Assembly: GCA_003388555.1 (NCBI GenBank)
Contig: QQVD01000004.1
Location: 62,001 to 126,000, forward strand
Reading direction: 5' to 3'
Origin: Acidobacteriota bacterium
Lineage (GTDB): Bacteria > Acidobacteriota > Thermoanaerobaculia > Multivoradales > Multivoraceae
DNA: 64,000 bases
Shown one piece after another: positions 29,379 to 37,693 of the stretch. The notes beneath the pieces were generated by a model that was given only the letters and a program-made list of their open reading frames with translations, was not told where the DNA came from and searched no databases. The position numbers were made by a program, and so were the translations under genes. Numbering within the stretch: position 1 is the first letter of the stretch; each line of letters opens with the position of its first letter.

Positions 29379-31187
29379 TCAGTCGAGCAGCACGACCGGC
29401 GCACTCCCGGGGCGTGCGTCGGGCTGGACGTACTTCGGATTGAGCAGGAAGTCGTCGACCACGGAGGCTGTCGCCGGCGGCAGCGGGGTGGAGATCTCGG
29501 CCTCGGACCCGGCCTCGAGCCGATAGCCCGAGCCCTCGAGCTGGTAGGCGACCCGACGGCCGTCGGCGGTCTGGAGGTCCTCCTCCGAGCACAGGTCGAG
29601 ATCGACCAGGACCTCGAGATCGTCCGGGTACGTCCCGTAGACGAGGTGGTACGTGCGCAGCGCCTGGGCCAGCTTGGCGGTCGTCCGCCCCCAGGCCACC
29701 CTGCCTGCGATCTCTCCGAGCTCGCCCGTCTCGGAGACGCCGGGGACCGGTTGCAGCGAGCTGGATTCACCAGCGACATGGCGGACCAGGAGCGCCAGCA
29801 GCAGCAACGCCAGGAAGCGCACCCCCCAGAGGTTGATCAGCCCCGCGAGGTGCTGGCCTTCGGCCGACGCGCCGGGGTCGCCAGAGGGTGCGTAGGGGTC
29901 GTCCGCCGGGCCGTAGTCGTCGTCGGCCACGTCGTCCTGCACCAGCTCGCCCTCGACCACCAGCGGCCCGGATCCGAAGGTCGACCCCAGGTCGAGATCC
30001 GACCCTCCGCGGAGCAGCTCCTCGAGCGGCTCGTCGTCCAGCGGACCGTCGTCGAGGAGCGCTGGCGAGGCCTCCCTGGTGATCTCGACGTCGAGCGGAC
30101 GTTTCGGCAGCTCGACCGCCAGCGGTCCGGCATCGAGGTCCGGTGGGGCCTCGAGCAGAGAGCCCAGCTGCCCGTCGTCGCCCAGCGACAGGAGCGAGTC
30201 CGCCGGCTCCTCGTCCGAGGCCGCGTCCACCGGGGCCGACTCCGGTGGTGACATCGGTACGGCGGACGGCTGCTCGTCGTCGAGCGGCTCGGCACGAACG
30301 CCGGACTCGGGCGTCTTCGCCGCGTCTCTGGCCACCGCCGGCGCCACCGGGGCGCTCTGCTTGGCCTGCGGACGGCGCCCGCGCGCACGGCCCTCACCGC
30401 TGAACTGGCGCTGCAGCAGACCGACGTAGGCGAGGTAGTGCAGCGCGAAACGAACCTGCCAGCCCTGCCTCGCGCCGTTCGGGATGAGCTCGCGGGTGCG
30501 GGTGCCCGAGCGCACGCGACGCATCACCTCGAGCTCCAGAGGCGTCAACAGGTGCACCTTCAGATCGTGATCGAAAGAGTCCTTGGAGGTGCGCTGGCGG
30601 AAACGTCCCTCGGCGTCGTCCGCCACCGTGTAGCCGCAGTCGAAGTCGGGCTCCAACGCGCCGAGAGGACCGGCGACCCCCAGCTCCTCCACCGAGCGCA
30701 GCAGCAGCTCGCCGACGGTGAGGGGAACGACGCCGGACTGGAACGGGCTCTCGCCCCCCTCGACCCACTGCAGCACGCCCTCCTGCCAGCGCAGCAGCTG
30801 CAGGCTGTGACGCAGTATCTGTTCGCGCACGCAGTCGAGTACCACGTGGCGCTCGAGCTTGCCGGCGGCGATCAGGGACTCCGAGATCAGCTGAGCATCG
30901 TCGCCGCGGGCCCGGGCGATCTCTCGGAAGGCCTCGGGCGCCAGCAGCCCACGCTGGGCGAGCACGTCCGAGAGCACCTCTTCCATGGTGCGGTTCATCG
31001 CATCGGCGGCGACGATGTCTCCCTTGCGGAAGGTGAGCGAAACCAGGTCGTCCTCGCCCTGCACCGCGAGCAGCCCGCTGGCATCGCTGCCGCCGAGGGA
31101 ACGCAGGATCAGCACCAGTTGCGTCGGATCGACCGACTGCTCGAAGCTGGCGACGCTCAGCGGTGCGGGGACTTCGTGCGGGCTCAT
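29379..31187 (-). CDS. DUF4388 (PATAN-type) protein with transmembrane segment and pilin-like C-terminus
   Basis: A 602-aa protein. The N-terminus (about 10-120) is a DUF4388/PATAN domain (LVLILRSLGGSDASGLLAVQ, LVSLTFRKGDIVAA), found in Acidobacteriota and Deltaproteobacteria and linked to signalling and gliding. An acidic Pro/Asp-rich linker (270-440), one transmembrane helix (about 454-474) and a C-terminal domain with AKLAQALRTYHLVYGTYPDDLEVLVD, the pattern of type II secretion/type IV pilus minor pilins, follow. ATG 31187 lies 5 bases after the stop of the TPR gene, so they are coupled. Confidence 0.8.
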   Translation of the reverse strand: MSPHEVPAPLSVASFEQSVDPTQLVLILRSLGGSDASGLLAVQGEDDLVSLTFRKGDIVAADAMNRTMEEVLSDVLAQRGLLAPEAFREIARARGDDAQLISESLIAAGKLERHVVLDCVREQILRHSLQLLRWQEGVLQWVEGGESPFQSGVVPLTVGELLLRSVEELGVAGPLGALEPDFDCGYTVADDAEGRFRQRTSKDSFDHDLKVHLLTPLELEVMRRVRSGTRTRELIPNGARQGWQVRFALHYLAYVGLLQRQFSGEGRARGRRPQAKQSAPVAPAVARDAAKTPESGVRAEPLDDEQPSAVPMSPPESAPVDAASDEEPADSLLSLGDDGQLGSLLEAPPDLDAGPLAVELPKRPLDVEITREASPALLDDGPLDDEPLEELLRGGSDLDLGSTFGSGPLVVEGELVQDDVADDDYGPADDPYAPSGDPGASAEGQHLAGLINLWGVRFLALLLLALLVRHVAGESSSLQPVPGVSETGELGEIAGRVAWGRTTAKLAQALRTYHLVYGTYPDDLEVLVDLDLCSEEDLQTADGRRVAYQLEGSGYRLEAGSEAEISTPLPPATASVVDDFLLNPKYVQPDARPGSAPVVLLD

Positions 31188-31191
31188 CGGC

Positions 31192-33051
31192 TCAACCTCG
31201 CCGCCACCAGCCGAAGGCCAGGAATCCGACCGCACCGAGCAGTGCCGTCCACTGGACCAGGGGGTAGACCGGCTGCTGCGCGATCGGCAGAGGGAGCAGT
31301 TGCAGCCGTGACGCCATCGCCGCGAGCAGCAGCGCCACCGGCACGAACAGCTCCAGGAACGCCCGCCAGCCGTCGCCGGAATCCACCGCCACCGCACCGG
31401 GCACCAGGCGTCTCGCGGCGCGTTCGATCCACAGCTCCCGGCCGGCGACCGGTTCACGACGCATTCCGATACGGCCGGCGCGCAGCCATCGCACCAGCGG
31501 GCCGAGCAGGATGACCAGCAACGCGACGCCGAGCGGACGCTGCAGCGCCGTCCAGGCATCCGCGGCATCGAGACGGTCGGCGGAGCGCCCGCTCAGCTCG
31601 GCCCGGATCTCCGGCCCACGCTCGAGGCCGCCCCACACGCCGACGAAGGGCACGTCTTCGTCGCTCCAGCGGGCAAAGCTCTCCGGGTCGGCGCTGCGGC
31701 CCGCATCGCGGGCGCGCGTGGCACTGCGGAACTCGAGCAGCTCGTCGTAGCTGGCGGCGAGGTTGTACTGCGCCGCGGCGGCGCTGCCGCCCTCCTCTGC
31801 CGCGTCCTGCAGGAAGCGGATCGCAGGCACGTACTCGCCGCGCACCAGGTGGAAGAGACCGAGGTTGTTCAGTGCCGGGCCGTTGTTCGATTCGGCGTCG
31901 ACGACCGCGGCGTAGAGCGGCCGCGCCACGTCGTCCTGTCCGAGGCGCTGGTGCACGTCGGCGGTGAGGTGGCGCACCGCGACGCTCGCCGGCAGTGCGC
32001 GCGACAGCTCGGCGAGCTGTTCGAAGAAGGTCCCCCGCAGGGCGCCGCGCTCGATGTCTTCGATCACCGCCAGCGCGGGATCGGTCTCGTCGGCCAGGCT
32101 GGCGTGGCCGAGCAGCACGACGGCCGGGAGCACGGTCAGCGAGACCACGGCGAGGCAGATCACCGAGCGCACGCTGAAGGTCGCGTAGCCCCAGAGCAGG
32201 ATCGCCCACAGCAGCGACAACCAGAGCCATCCGGCCGGCAGCAGAGCCGGCCAGGCAAGCAGGGCGATGCCGAGCAGTCCGGCTGCCGCCGCCGGCAGGA
32301 AGGAACCGCTGGCGATGCGCAGGTCGCGCAGCAGCACTGAGCCCTTCATCGCCATCAGCAGGGCCAGGAAGAGGACACCGGTGACCTGGAGAGCGGCCGC
32401 GACCCAGGCCATCAGGTTGCGCCAGACCGTCGGGCGAGCGCCCTCGTCGAACAGCAAGGATCCGAAGCCACCCAGCGCCGCCCACGACGCAGCGAGTGGC
32501 CGACCGCCCTCGGCGTAGACCCGCGACCGCGCGAAGCCGAGGGCGCGGTTCGAAGGATCGAAGCGCTGCGCCGAAGCGAGCGCCCTCGCGGCGCGGTCGT
32601 GTGAATCGCTACGCGCCGCCTCGACCGCGCGCTGCATCGCGACCGCGGCGAGATCGGGCATGCGCTGGAAGCCGAGCTCGGACGCCGTGCGGATCAGGTC
32701 CTCCTCGGCGGCGATCATCTGCTCGGAGTCACCCTGGAGCAGCGAGCTGTTCCACAGCAGCCACTGATCCTGCAGACGCGACAGCGCCTGCTGCACCGAG
32801 GGGTTCAGGCGCAGCGGCTGCCCCGTGGACGCCTCTCCCTGACCGGCGGCGTCTACCGCGGCGCCGGAGAGCCAGGCGAGGAGTAGCAGCGCCGACGCAC
32901 GCAGGCAGGGTCGTCGGCGACTCGACGGCCGCGTCCGGGCCGGACCGGCGGCCGACGCGCCGCCGCCTGGTCCTCCGGCTCTCCCGGCCGCTCCGCGCCC
33001 TTCGTGCACTGCCGGCTCACCCCACGGGGATCCGCGGCCGCACCGCCGCAC
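31192..33051 (-). CDS. TPR-containing multi-pass membrane protein
   Basis: About 619 aa. A signal or anchor segment near 50-65 is followed by a soluble part, then a membrane block (about 215-325) with four hydrophobic helices, a TPR region (about 355-440: PALNNLGLFHLVRGEYVPAIRFLQDA) and two or three C-terminal helices. The layout recalls aerotolerance-type BatE or other TPR membrane scaffolds. No enzyme motif. The start is uncertain (GTG 33051 or GTG 33009; neither has a strong ribosome-binding site). It is followed at 5 bases by the DUF4388 gene. Confidence 0.75.
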   Translation of the reverse strand: MRRCGRGSPWGEPAVHEGRGAAGRAGGPGGGASAAGPARTRPSSRRRPCLRASALLLLAWLSGAAVDAAGQGEASTGQPLRLNPSVQQALSRLQDQWLLWNSSLLQGDSEQMIAAEEDLIRTASELGFQRMPDLAAVAMQRAVEAARSDSHDRAARALASAQRFDPSNRALGFARSRVYAEGGRPLAASWAALGGFGSLLFDEGARPTVWRNLMAWVAAALQVTGVLFLALLMAMKGSVLLRDLRIASGSFLPAAAAGLLGIALLAWPALLPAGWLWLSLLWAILLWGYATFSVRSVICLAVVSLTVLPAVVLLGHASLADETDPALAVIEDIERGALRGTFFEQLAELSRALPASVAVRHLTADVHQRLGQDDVARPLYAAVVDAESNNGPALNNLGLFHLVRGEYVPAIRFLQDAAEEGGSAAAAQYNLAASYDELLEFRSATRARDAGRSADPESFARWSDEDVPFVGVWGGLERGPEIRAELSGRSADRLDAADAWTALQRPLGVALLVILLGPLVRWLRAGRIGMRREPVAGRELWIERAARRLVPGAVAVDSGDGWRAFLELFVPVALLLAAMASRLQLLPLPIAQQPVYPLVQWTALLGAVGFLAFGWWRRG

Positions 33052-33081
33052 CGGGCGGCACCGGGTGCTGCCGGGTGGTGC

Positions 33082-33585
33082 TCACCGCCCGCCCTTCTTC
33101 TTCTGCACGTAGCGCATGCGCAGGCGGTAGAGGATCTCGCCGAGCACCGACTCCTCCTCGGGGTCGAGGTTGCCGGCGGTCTTCTCCTGCAGCACGGCCA
33201 GCAGGTCGATGTAGACCCTGGCCCGCTCGAGATCCTCCACCGATTCGCCGTCCGGCATCTTCGCGTCACCGAGGAAGAGGGTCGCCGGCTCGACCAACGA
33301 GCCGACGATCTCGAGGAACTGGGCCGCCGGGTGCCGCGACTCGCCCGTGTCGACCTGCGGCCGACCGCCCGGCGTGGGCTGTGAGGCCCCGGCGGTGGCT
33401 CCGCTGGCCGCGGGCCGGGCGGCGCCCGCCCTGGCGGTCTCGGCATCTGGCCGAGCCTCGTCCCGCAGCGGAGTCGCCGGCCGCGGCGGCGCCTCCGGCT
33501 CGTCGGAATCGTCGCCGGGATCGTAGCCCTCGCGCAGCTCGCCGTCCTCGGTGAACATGCGTCGATCGGTAACCTTGATGCTCAT
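33082..33585 (-). CDS. DUF1844-domain protein
   Basis: A 167-aa protein. The C-terminal half matches DUF1844: FLEIVGSLVEPATLFLGDA, LERARVYIDLLAVLQEKTAGNLDPEEE and LGEILYRLRMRYVQ. The N-terminal half is an acidic Pro/Ala-rich linker after MSIKVTDRRMFTEDGEL. Function is unknown; the family is widespread in Acidobacteriota and relatives. It is the first gene of the run leading to the TPR and DUF4388 genes and diverges from mazG. Confidence 0.85.
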   Translation of the reverse strand: MSIKVTDRRMFTEDGELREGYDPGDDSDEPEAPPRPATPLRDEARPDAETARAGAARPAASGATAGASQPTPGGRPQVDTGESRHPAAQFLEIVGSLVEPATLFLGDAKMPDGESVEDLERARVYIDLLAVLQEKTAGNLDPEEESVLGEILYRLRMRYVQKKKGGR

Positions 33586-33764
33586 CTCGCGCTCCGCGCT
33601 GGTCGCCGGGCGCTCAGCCTAGACCCCGGCGTCGCCGGGACCTCCCGGCGCTGGCTCGATTGTAGTGGAGAGGGAGTACGCCCCGGCGGCCCGGAGGTAC
33701 GATCCGCGTCGGAGCCACCTCGGCGACGCCCGCGGGGCCGCAACCCCAGCCACGGAGTGCGCAC

Positions 33765-34661
33765 ATGGGAACCAACGACGGCGCCTCGCGGCGGACCCGA
33801 CAGCAGGCCGATGCCACCGATGCCGCCGATGCCGCCGATGCCACCGATGCCGACGGCGTCACGGGCGCCACGAGCGCGCTGTGCGACCTGGTCGCCAGAC
33901 TACGCGGCGAGGGCGGCTGTCCGTGGGACCGCGCGCAGACGTTGGAGGACGTGCGCTCGTACCTGATCGAGGAAGCCCACGAGGCGGCGGCGGCGATCGA
34001 CTCCGGCGACTGGGATCGGCTGCGGGAGGAGCTCGGCGACCTCCTCTTCCAGGTCGCCTTCGTCGCCCAGCTCGCGGCGGAGGCAGGCGCCTTCGACTTC
34101 GCCGAGGCGGCGCGCGCAGTGACCGACAAGATGATCGCCCGTCACCCGCACGTCTTCGACCAGCGGGAGCAGCGACTCGACAGCGCCGATCAGGTCGCCG
34201 CCGCCTGGGAGCGGCGCAAGCAGCGCGAGGGGCGCGGCCTGCTCGACGGCGTGCCCGACTCTCTACCGGCGCTGGTCGCCGCCTGGAGGATCGGCCAGAA
34301 GGCGGCAGGCGTCGGCTTCGACTGGAGCGGCCCGGGGCCGGTGCTCGAGAAGGTGCGCGAGGAGCTCGCCGAGCTCGAGGCCGAGATCGCCCTCGCCGAG
34401 GCCCTCGGCGACGAGCGAGCTGCGAGTGGGACCGGTCTCGAAGGGGAGATCGGCGATCTTCTGCAGGCGACGGCCAGCCTGGCCCGCCATCTCGGCATCG
34501 ATCCCGAGCGCGCGTTGGCCCGTTCGAACCAGAAGTTCAGGCGTCGCTTCACGCGCATCGAGACGCAGCTCGGAGAACGGCTCGGCGAGCCGCCCGAGGA
34601 CCTCGAGGCGAGGCAACGCGAGATGGAGGATCTCTGGCAGGCGGCGAAGCGGGAGAGCTGA
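33765..34661 (+). CDS. mazG: Nucleoside triphosphate pyrophosphohydrolase MazG
   Basis: Hydrolyses (d)NTPs to NMP and PPi. CPWDRAQTLEDVRSYLIEEAHEAAAAI and LREELGDLLFQVAF form the first EExxE/ExxD site; LEKVREELAELEAEI and LEGEIGDLLQATASLARHLGI form the second, so this is the two-domain type at 298 aa. Residues 16-30 are a (DA[TA])n tract coded by five 9-base repeats, absent from other MazG proteins that I know. The ATG at 33765 has no strong Shine-Dalgarno, so a start further in is possible. Confidence 0.92.
   Translation: MGTNDGASRRTRQQADATDAADAADATDADGVTGATSALCDLVARLRGEGGCPWDRAQTLEDVRSYLIEEAHEAAAAIDSGDWDRLREELGDLLFQVAFVAQLAAEAGAFDFAEAARAVTDKMIARHPHVFDQREQRLDSADQVAAAWERRKQREGRGLLDGVPDSLPALVAAWRIGQKAAGVGFDWSGPGPVLEKVREELAELEAEIALAEALGDERAASGTGLEGEIGDLLQATASLARHLGIDPERALARSNQKFRRRFTRIETQLGERLGEPPEDLEARQREMEDLWQAAKRES
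33810..33854 (+). repeat. 9-bp coding microsatellite in mazG
   Basis: Five tandem 9-mers, GATGCC(A/G)(C/A)C type, in frame with mazG and coding Asp-Ala-Thr/Ala units. Copy number changes keep the frame. Confidence 0.85.
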
Positions 34662-34739
34662 CGGGCGAGGGACCAGCGGCGGCTCGGCCTCCGGTGGCGA
34701 CGGCGACGAGGCGCGCCAAGATCCATCCGTTCTCCCCGC

Positions 34740-34804
34740 CAGCTCTCAGCGTCAGCTGTCGGCGCCAGCTCTCGGCGGCAGCTCTTGGCGTCAGCTCTTG
34801 GCGT
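34740..34804. repeat. 13-bp tandem repeat spanning the polA stop codon
   Basis: Five consecutive 13-mers of the type CAGCTCTTGGCGT start at 34740, 34753, 34766, 34779 and 34792. The last includes the polA stop and its final codons (Asp-Ala-Lys-Ser). The two nearest polA are identical; the more distant ones diverge, as expected if they spread outward from the gene end. Confidence 0.85.
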
Positions 34805-37493
34805 CGTACCAGGTCTCGCCCCAGTCGAGATCGACCTTGAGGCGCACCGCCAGATCGGCCACCCCCTCCATCTCTTCGCGCACCGCGGCGGCGACGGGCT
34901 CGACCCGCTCGGCGGCGCACTCGATCACCAGCTCGTCGTGCACCGTCAGCAGCAGCTGCGCCGGCTCCTCGTCGGCGAGCAGACGGCGGCGGGTGGCGAT
35001 CATCGCCAGCTTCAGCAGGTCGGCGGCGGTCCCCTGGATCGGGGCGTTGATCGCCATCCGCTTGGCGTTCTCGCGCACCATGCGGTTGCGTGAGCGCACG
35101 TCGGGCAGGAAGCGGCAGCGACCGAACAGGGTCTCCACCCAGCCGTGCTCCTCGGCATACTCGATGGTGCGTTCGTTGTAGGTGCGCACGCCGGGGAACT
35201 GCTCGAAGTAGGCGTCGATGAACTTCGCCGCTTCGCCGCGCTCGATACCGAGCCGCTGCGCCAGGCCGAACGCCGAGATGCCGTAGGCGATACCGAAGTT
35301 GATCATCTTCGCCGCCCGCCGCTGCTCGTCGCTGACCAGCTCGGGCGCCACACCGAAGACGCTCGCCGCGGTCGAGCGGTGGATGTCGGCGTCCTCCTCG
35401 AAGGCCCTGATGAGACCCTTCTCGTCAGCCATGTGCGCGAGCACGCGGAGCTCGATCTGGCTGTAGTCGGCGACCAGCAGCAACGAGTCGGGCGCGGCGC
35501 GGAACGCCTTGCGGATGCGCTGGCCCTCGCTGCTGCGCACCGGGATGTTCTGCAGGTTGGGGTTCGCCGAGGAGAGGCGCCCGGTCGCGGCGACCGCCTG
35601 CTGGTAGCGGGTGTGCAGCCGCCCGCTCGCGTCGACCAGCCCGGGCAGGGCGTCGACGTAGGTCGACTTGAGCTTGCTCGCCTCGCGGTAGGCGAGGATG
35701 CGCTCAGGCAGGTCGTAGCCGCGCGCCGCCAGCTCTTCGAGAGTCTCGGCACTGGTCGAGTAGCTCTTGGTCTTGCGGGTGCGCTTGAGCACCGGGTAGT
35801 CGAGCTTCTCGAACAGGATCTCGCCGAGCTGCGACGGAGAGTTGATGTTGAACTCCTCGCCGGCGATCCGGTAGATCTCCGCCTCGACCTCCTCGAGGTG
35901 CTGCTGCAGCTCCTCTGCCATCCGGTGCAGGAAGTCGACGTCGAGGGCGACTCCCGCCTCCTCCATCTGCACCAGCACCTCGATCAACGGCTCCTCGATG
36001 TTCTCGTAGACCTCCTGGGGCCGGCCCGCAGGAGCGTCGGCCGGTCCCAGGCACCGCTCCAGCTCGGGCTCGAGGACCGCTGCCAGCTCGGCGGCGAAGC
36101 CGACCCGCTCGGTGGCCAGGCGCAGGAGCGGCTCGTGGCCGGTCATCGGCGCCTCGTCACCGTCCCAGCCGACGTCCGCCAGCTGCATCGGCTTGACGTG
36201 CAGGCGGTCGAAGACGACCTCGGCGAGACCGTAGGAGCGAGCGCCCGAGGGCAGCAGATAGGCGAGCAGCATCACGTCGACAAGCCGCGCCCTGACCGCT
36301 CCATCGAAGCCGCCGCGCAGCGCCAGACGCACCACCTCCTTGAGGTCGTGGCCCACCAGCACGCGTTCGGTGTCCGCCAACCACGAGGCGAGCGAGGCCA
36401 GCGCAGCCTGGCGCACGCCGTGGCGACGGAAGTCGGCGAACACCGCGGCCGCCGGATCGCCCTCCCCGCCGTCGGCAGACCGCACCGCGACGCCGGTGGG
36501 ATCGCCATCGCGCCCGATCGGCGCCAGCACGATGCGGCGCCCGAGACCGGCAGCGAGCCGGTTCCACTCCCCTGCGTCGGCGCAGTCGGTCGCCGGCTCC
36601 CACTGACGCTCGGGAATGCCCCGGCCCTCCCGTTGCAGCTCGTCGACCAGCGAGCTGAACTCGAGCTCCTTGTACAGCTCGAGCAACGCTTCCCAGTCGG
36701 GCTCCTCGAGCACCAGGCTCTCGGGGTCGAGATCGACTTCGACGTCAGTGTCGATGGTCACCAGCTTGCGCGACAGGAGCGCCTGCTCGCGATGCTCCTG
36801 CAGGCCCTCCCGGTAGCTCTTGCGCTTCAGATCGGGAGCCGCCTCGAGCAGCGCGTCCAGCGAGCCGTGCTCGCGGATCAGGTTCTTGGCGCCCTTCTCG
36901 CCGATCCCCGGCACACCCGGCACGTTGTCGACGCTGTCGCCCATCAGAGCGAGCACATCGACCACCTGGCCCGGCGGCACCCCGAAGTCGTCCTCCACCG
37001 CCGCGGCGTCGTAGAGCTTCTCGCGCCCGGTGTGCAGCATCGAGACGCCGTCGCCGACCAGCTGGAAGAGGTCCTTGTCGGCCGAGACCAGCACCACCTC
37101 GTCGCCGGCCGCGACCGCCTTACGAGCCAGGGTGCCGATGACATCGTCGGCCTCGAAGCCCTCGAGCTCGAGGATCGGGATGCGCAGCGCCTCGATCGCC
37201 CGGCGTACGTAGGGCATCTGCTGGCGCAGGTCGTCCGGCATCGGCGACCGGTTCGCCTTGTACTCGGCGTACTCCTCGCTGCGGAAGGTCTGTCGCGAGA
37301 CGTCCAGGGCGATGCCGATCAGCTCCGGCTCCTCCTCGCGCAGCAGCTTGCGCATCATGTTGAGGAAGCCGTAGACGGCGTTGGTCGGTAGCCCCTTCGA
37401 GTTGGAGAGCCCGCGGATCGCGTAGAAGGCGCGGAAGATGGTCGAGTAGCCGTCGACGAGGAAGAGACGACGACCCGCTTTCCGTTGTGCCAA
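34791..37493 (-). CDS. polA: DNA polymerase I
   Basis: A replication/repair polymerase of about 900 aa. The 5' nuclease domain (FLVDGYSTIFRAFYAIRGL, LVSADKDLFQL, LMGDSVDNVPGVPGIG) and polymerase domain (DYSQIELRVLAHM, RRAAKMINFGIAYGIS, LLTVHDELVIE) are intact. In the 3'-5' exonuclease region the DxE motif is missing (RIVLAPIG) and only GHDLKEVV and DVMLLAYLL remain, so proofreading is probably lost, as in Taq. A TTG at 37493 has GAGGAG six bases upstream and gives the normal N-terminus; GTG 37541 is the alternative. A 13-bp repeat runs through the stop. Confidence 0.95.
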   Translation of the reverse strand: MAQRKAGRRLFLVDGYSTIFRAFYAIRGLSNSKGLPTNAVYGFLNMMRKLLREEEPELIGIALDVSRQTFRSEEYAEYKANRSPMPDDLRQQMPYVRRAIEALRIPILELEGFEADDVIGTLARKAVAAGDEVVLVSADKDLFQLVGDGVSMLHTGREKLYDAAAVEDDFGVPPGQVVDVLALMGDSVDNVPGVPGIGEKGAKNLIREHGSLDALLEAAPDLKRKSYREGLQEHREQALLSRKLVTIDTDVEVDLDPESLVLEEPDWEALLELYKELEFSSLVDELQREGRGIPERQWEPATDCADAGEWNRLAAGLGRRIVLAPIGRDGDPTGVAVRSADGGEGDPAAAVFADFRRHGVRQAALASLASWLADTERVLVGHDLKEVVRLALRGGFDGAVRARLVDVMLLAYLLPSGARSYGLAEVVFDRLHVKPMQLADVGWDGDEAPMTGHEPLLRLATERVGFAAELAAVLEPELERCLGPADAPAGRPQEVYENIEEPLIEVLVQMEEAGVALDVDFLHRMAEELQQHLEEVEAEIYRIAGEEFNINSPSQLGEILFEKLDYPVLKRTRKTKSYSTSAETLEELAARGYDLPERILAYREASKLKSTYVDALPGLVDASGRLHTRYQQAVAATGRLSSANPNLQNIPVRSSEGQRIRKAFRAAPDSLLLVADYSQIELRVLAHMADEKGLIRAFEEDADIHRSTAASVFGVAPELVSDEQRRAAKMINFGIAYGISAFGLAQRLGIERGEAAKFIDAYFEQFPGVRTYNERTIEYAEEHGWVETLFGRCRFLPDVRSRNRMVRENAKRMAINAPIQGTAADLLKLAMIATRRRLLADEEPAQLLLTVHDELVIECAAERVEPVAAAVREEMEGVADLAVRLKVDLDWGETWYDAKS

Positions 37494-37693
37494 AACGTGC
37501 TCCTCGCGCTGCGCCCCCGGGCGGCGCCGGCAAGGTATCACGCAGCCTCGCCGCGGCGCCGCAGTCGGCGCAGACAGCGCCTATGCATACACTGAGAAGG
37601 CACCGCCGCGGCTGCGGTGGCCACCACGACCCGGCGGACCACCCGGCCGATCCCGAGGGCGGCAGTCGGCCGAGGCCACGAGGACGAACCACC

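Noticed and set aside
35145..37391. Long plus-strand frame opposite polA
   Set aside because: Antisense shadow produced by high GC codon bias; polA motifs are unambiguous on the other strand.
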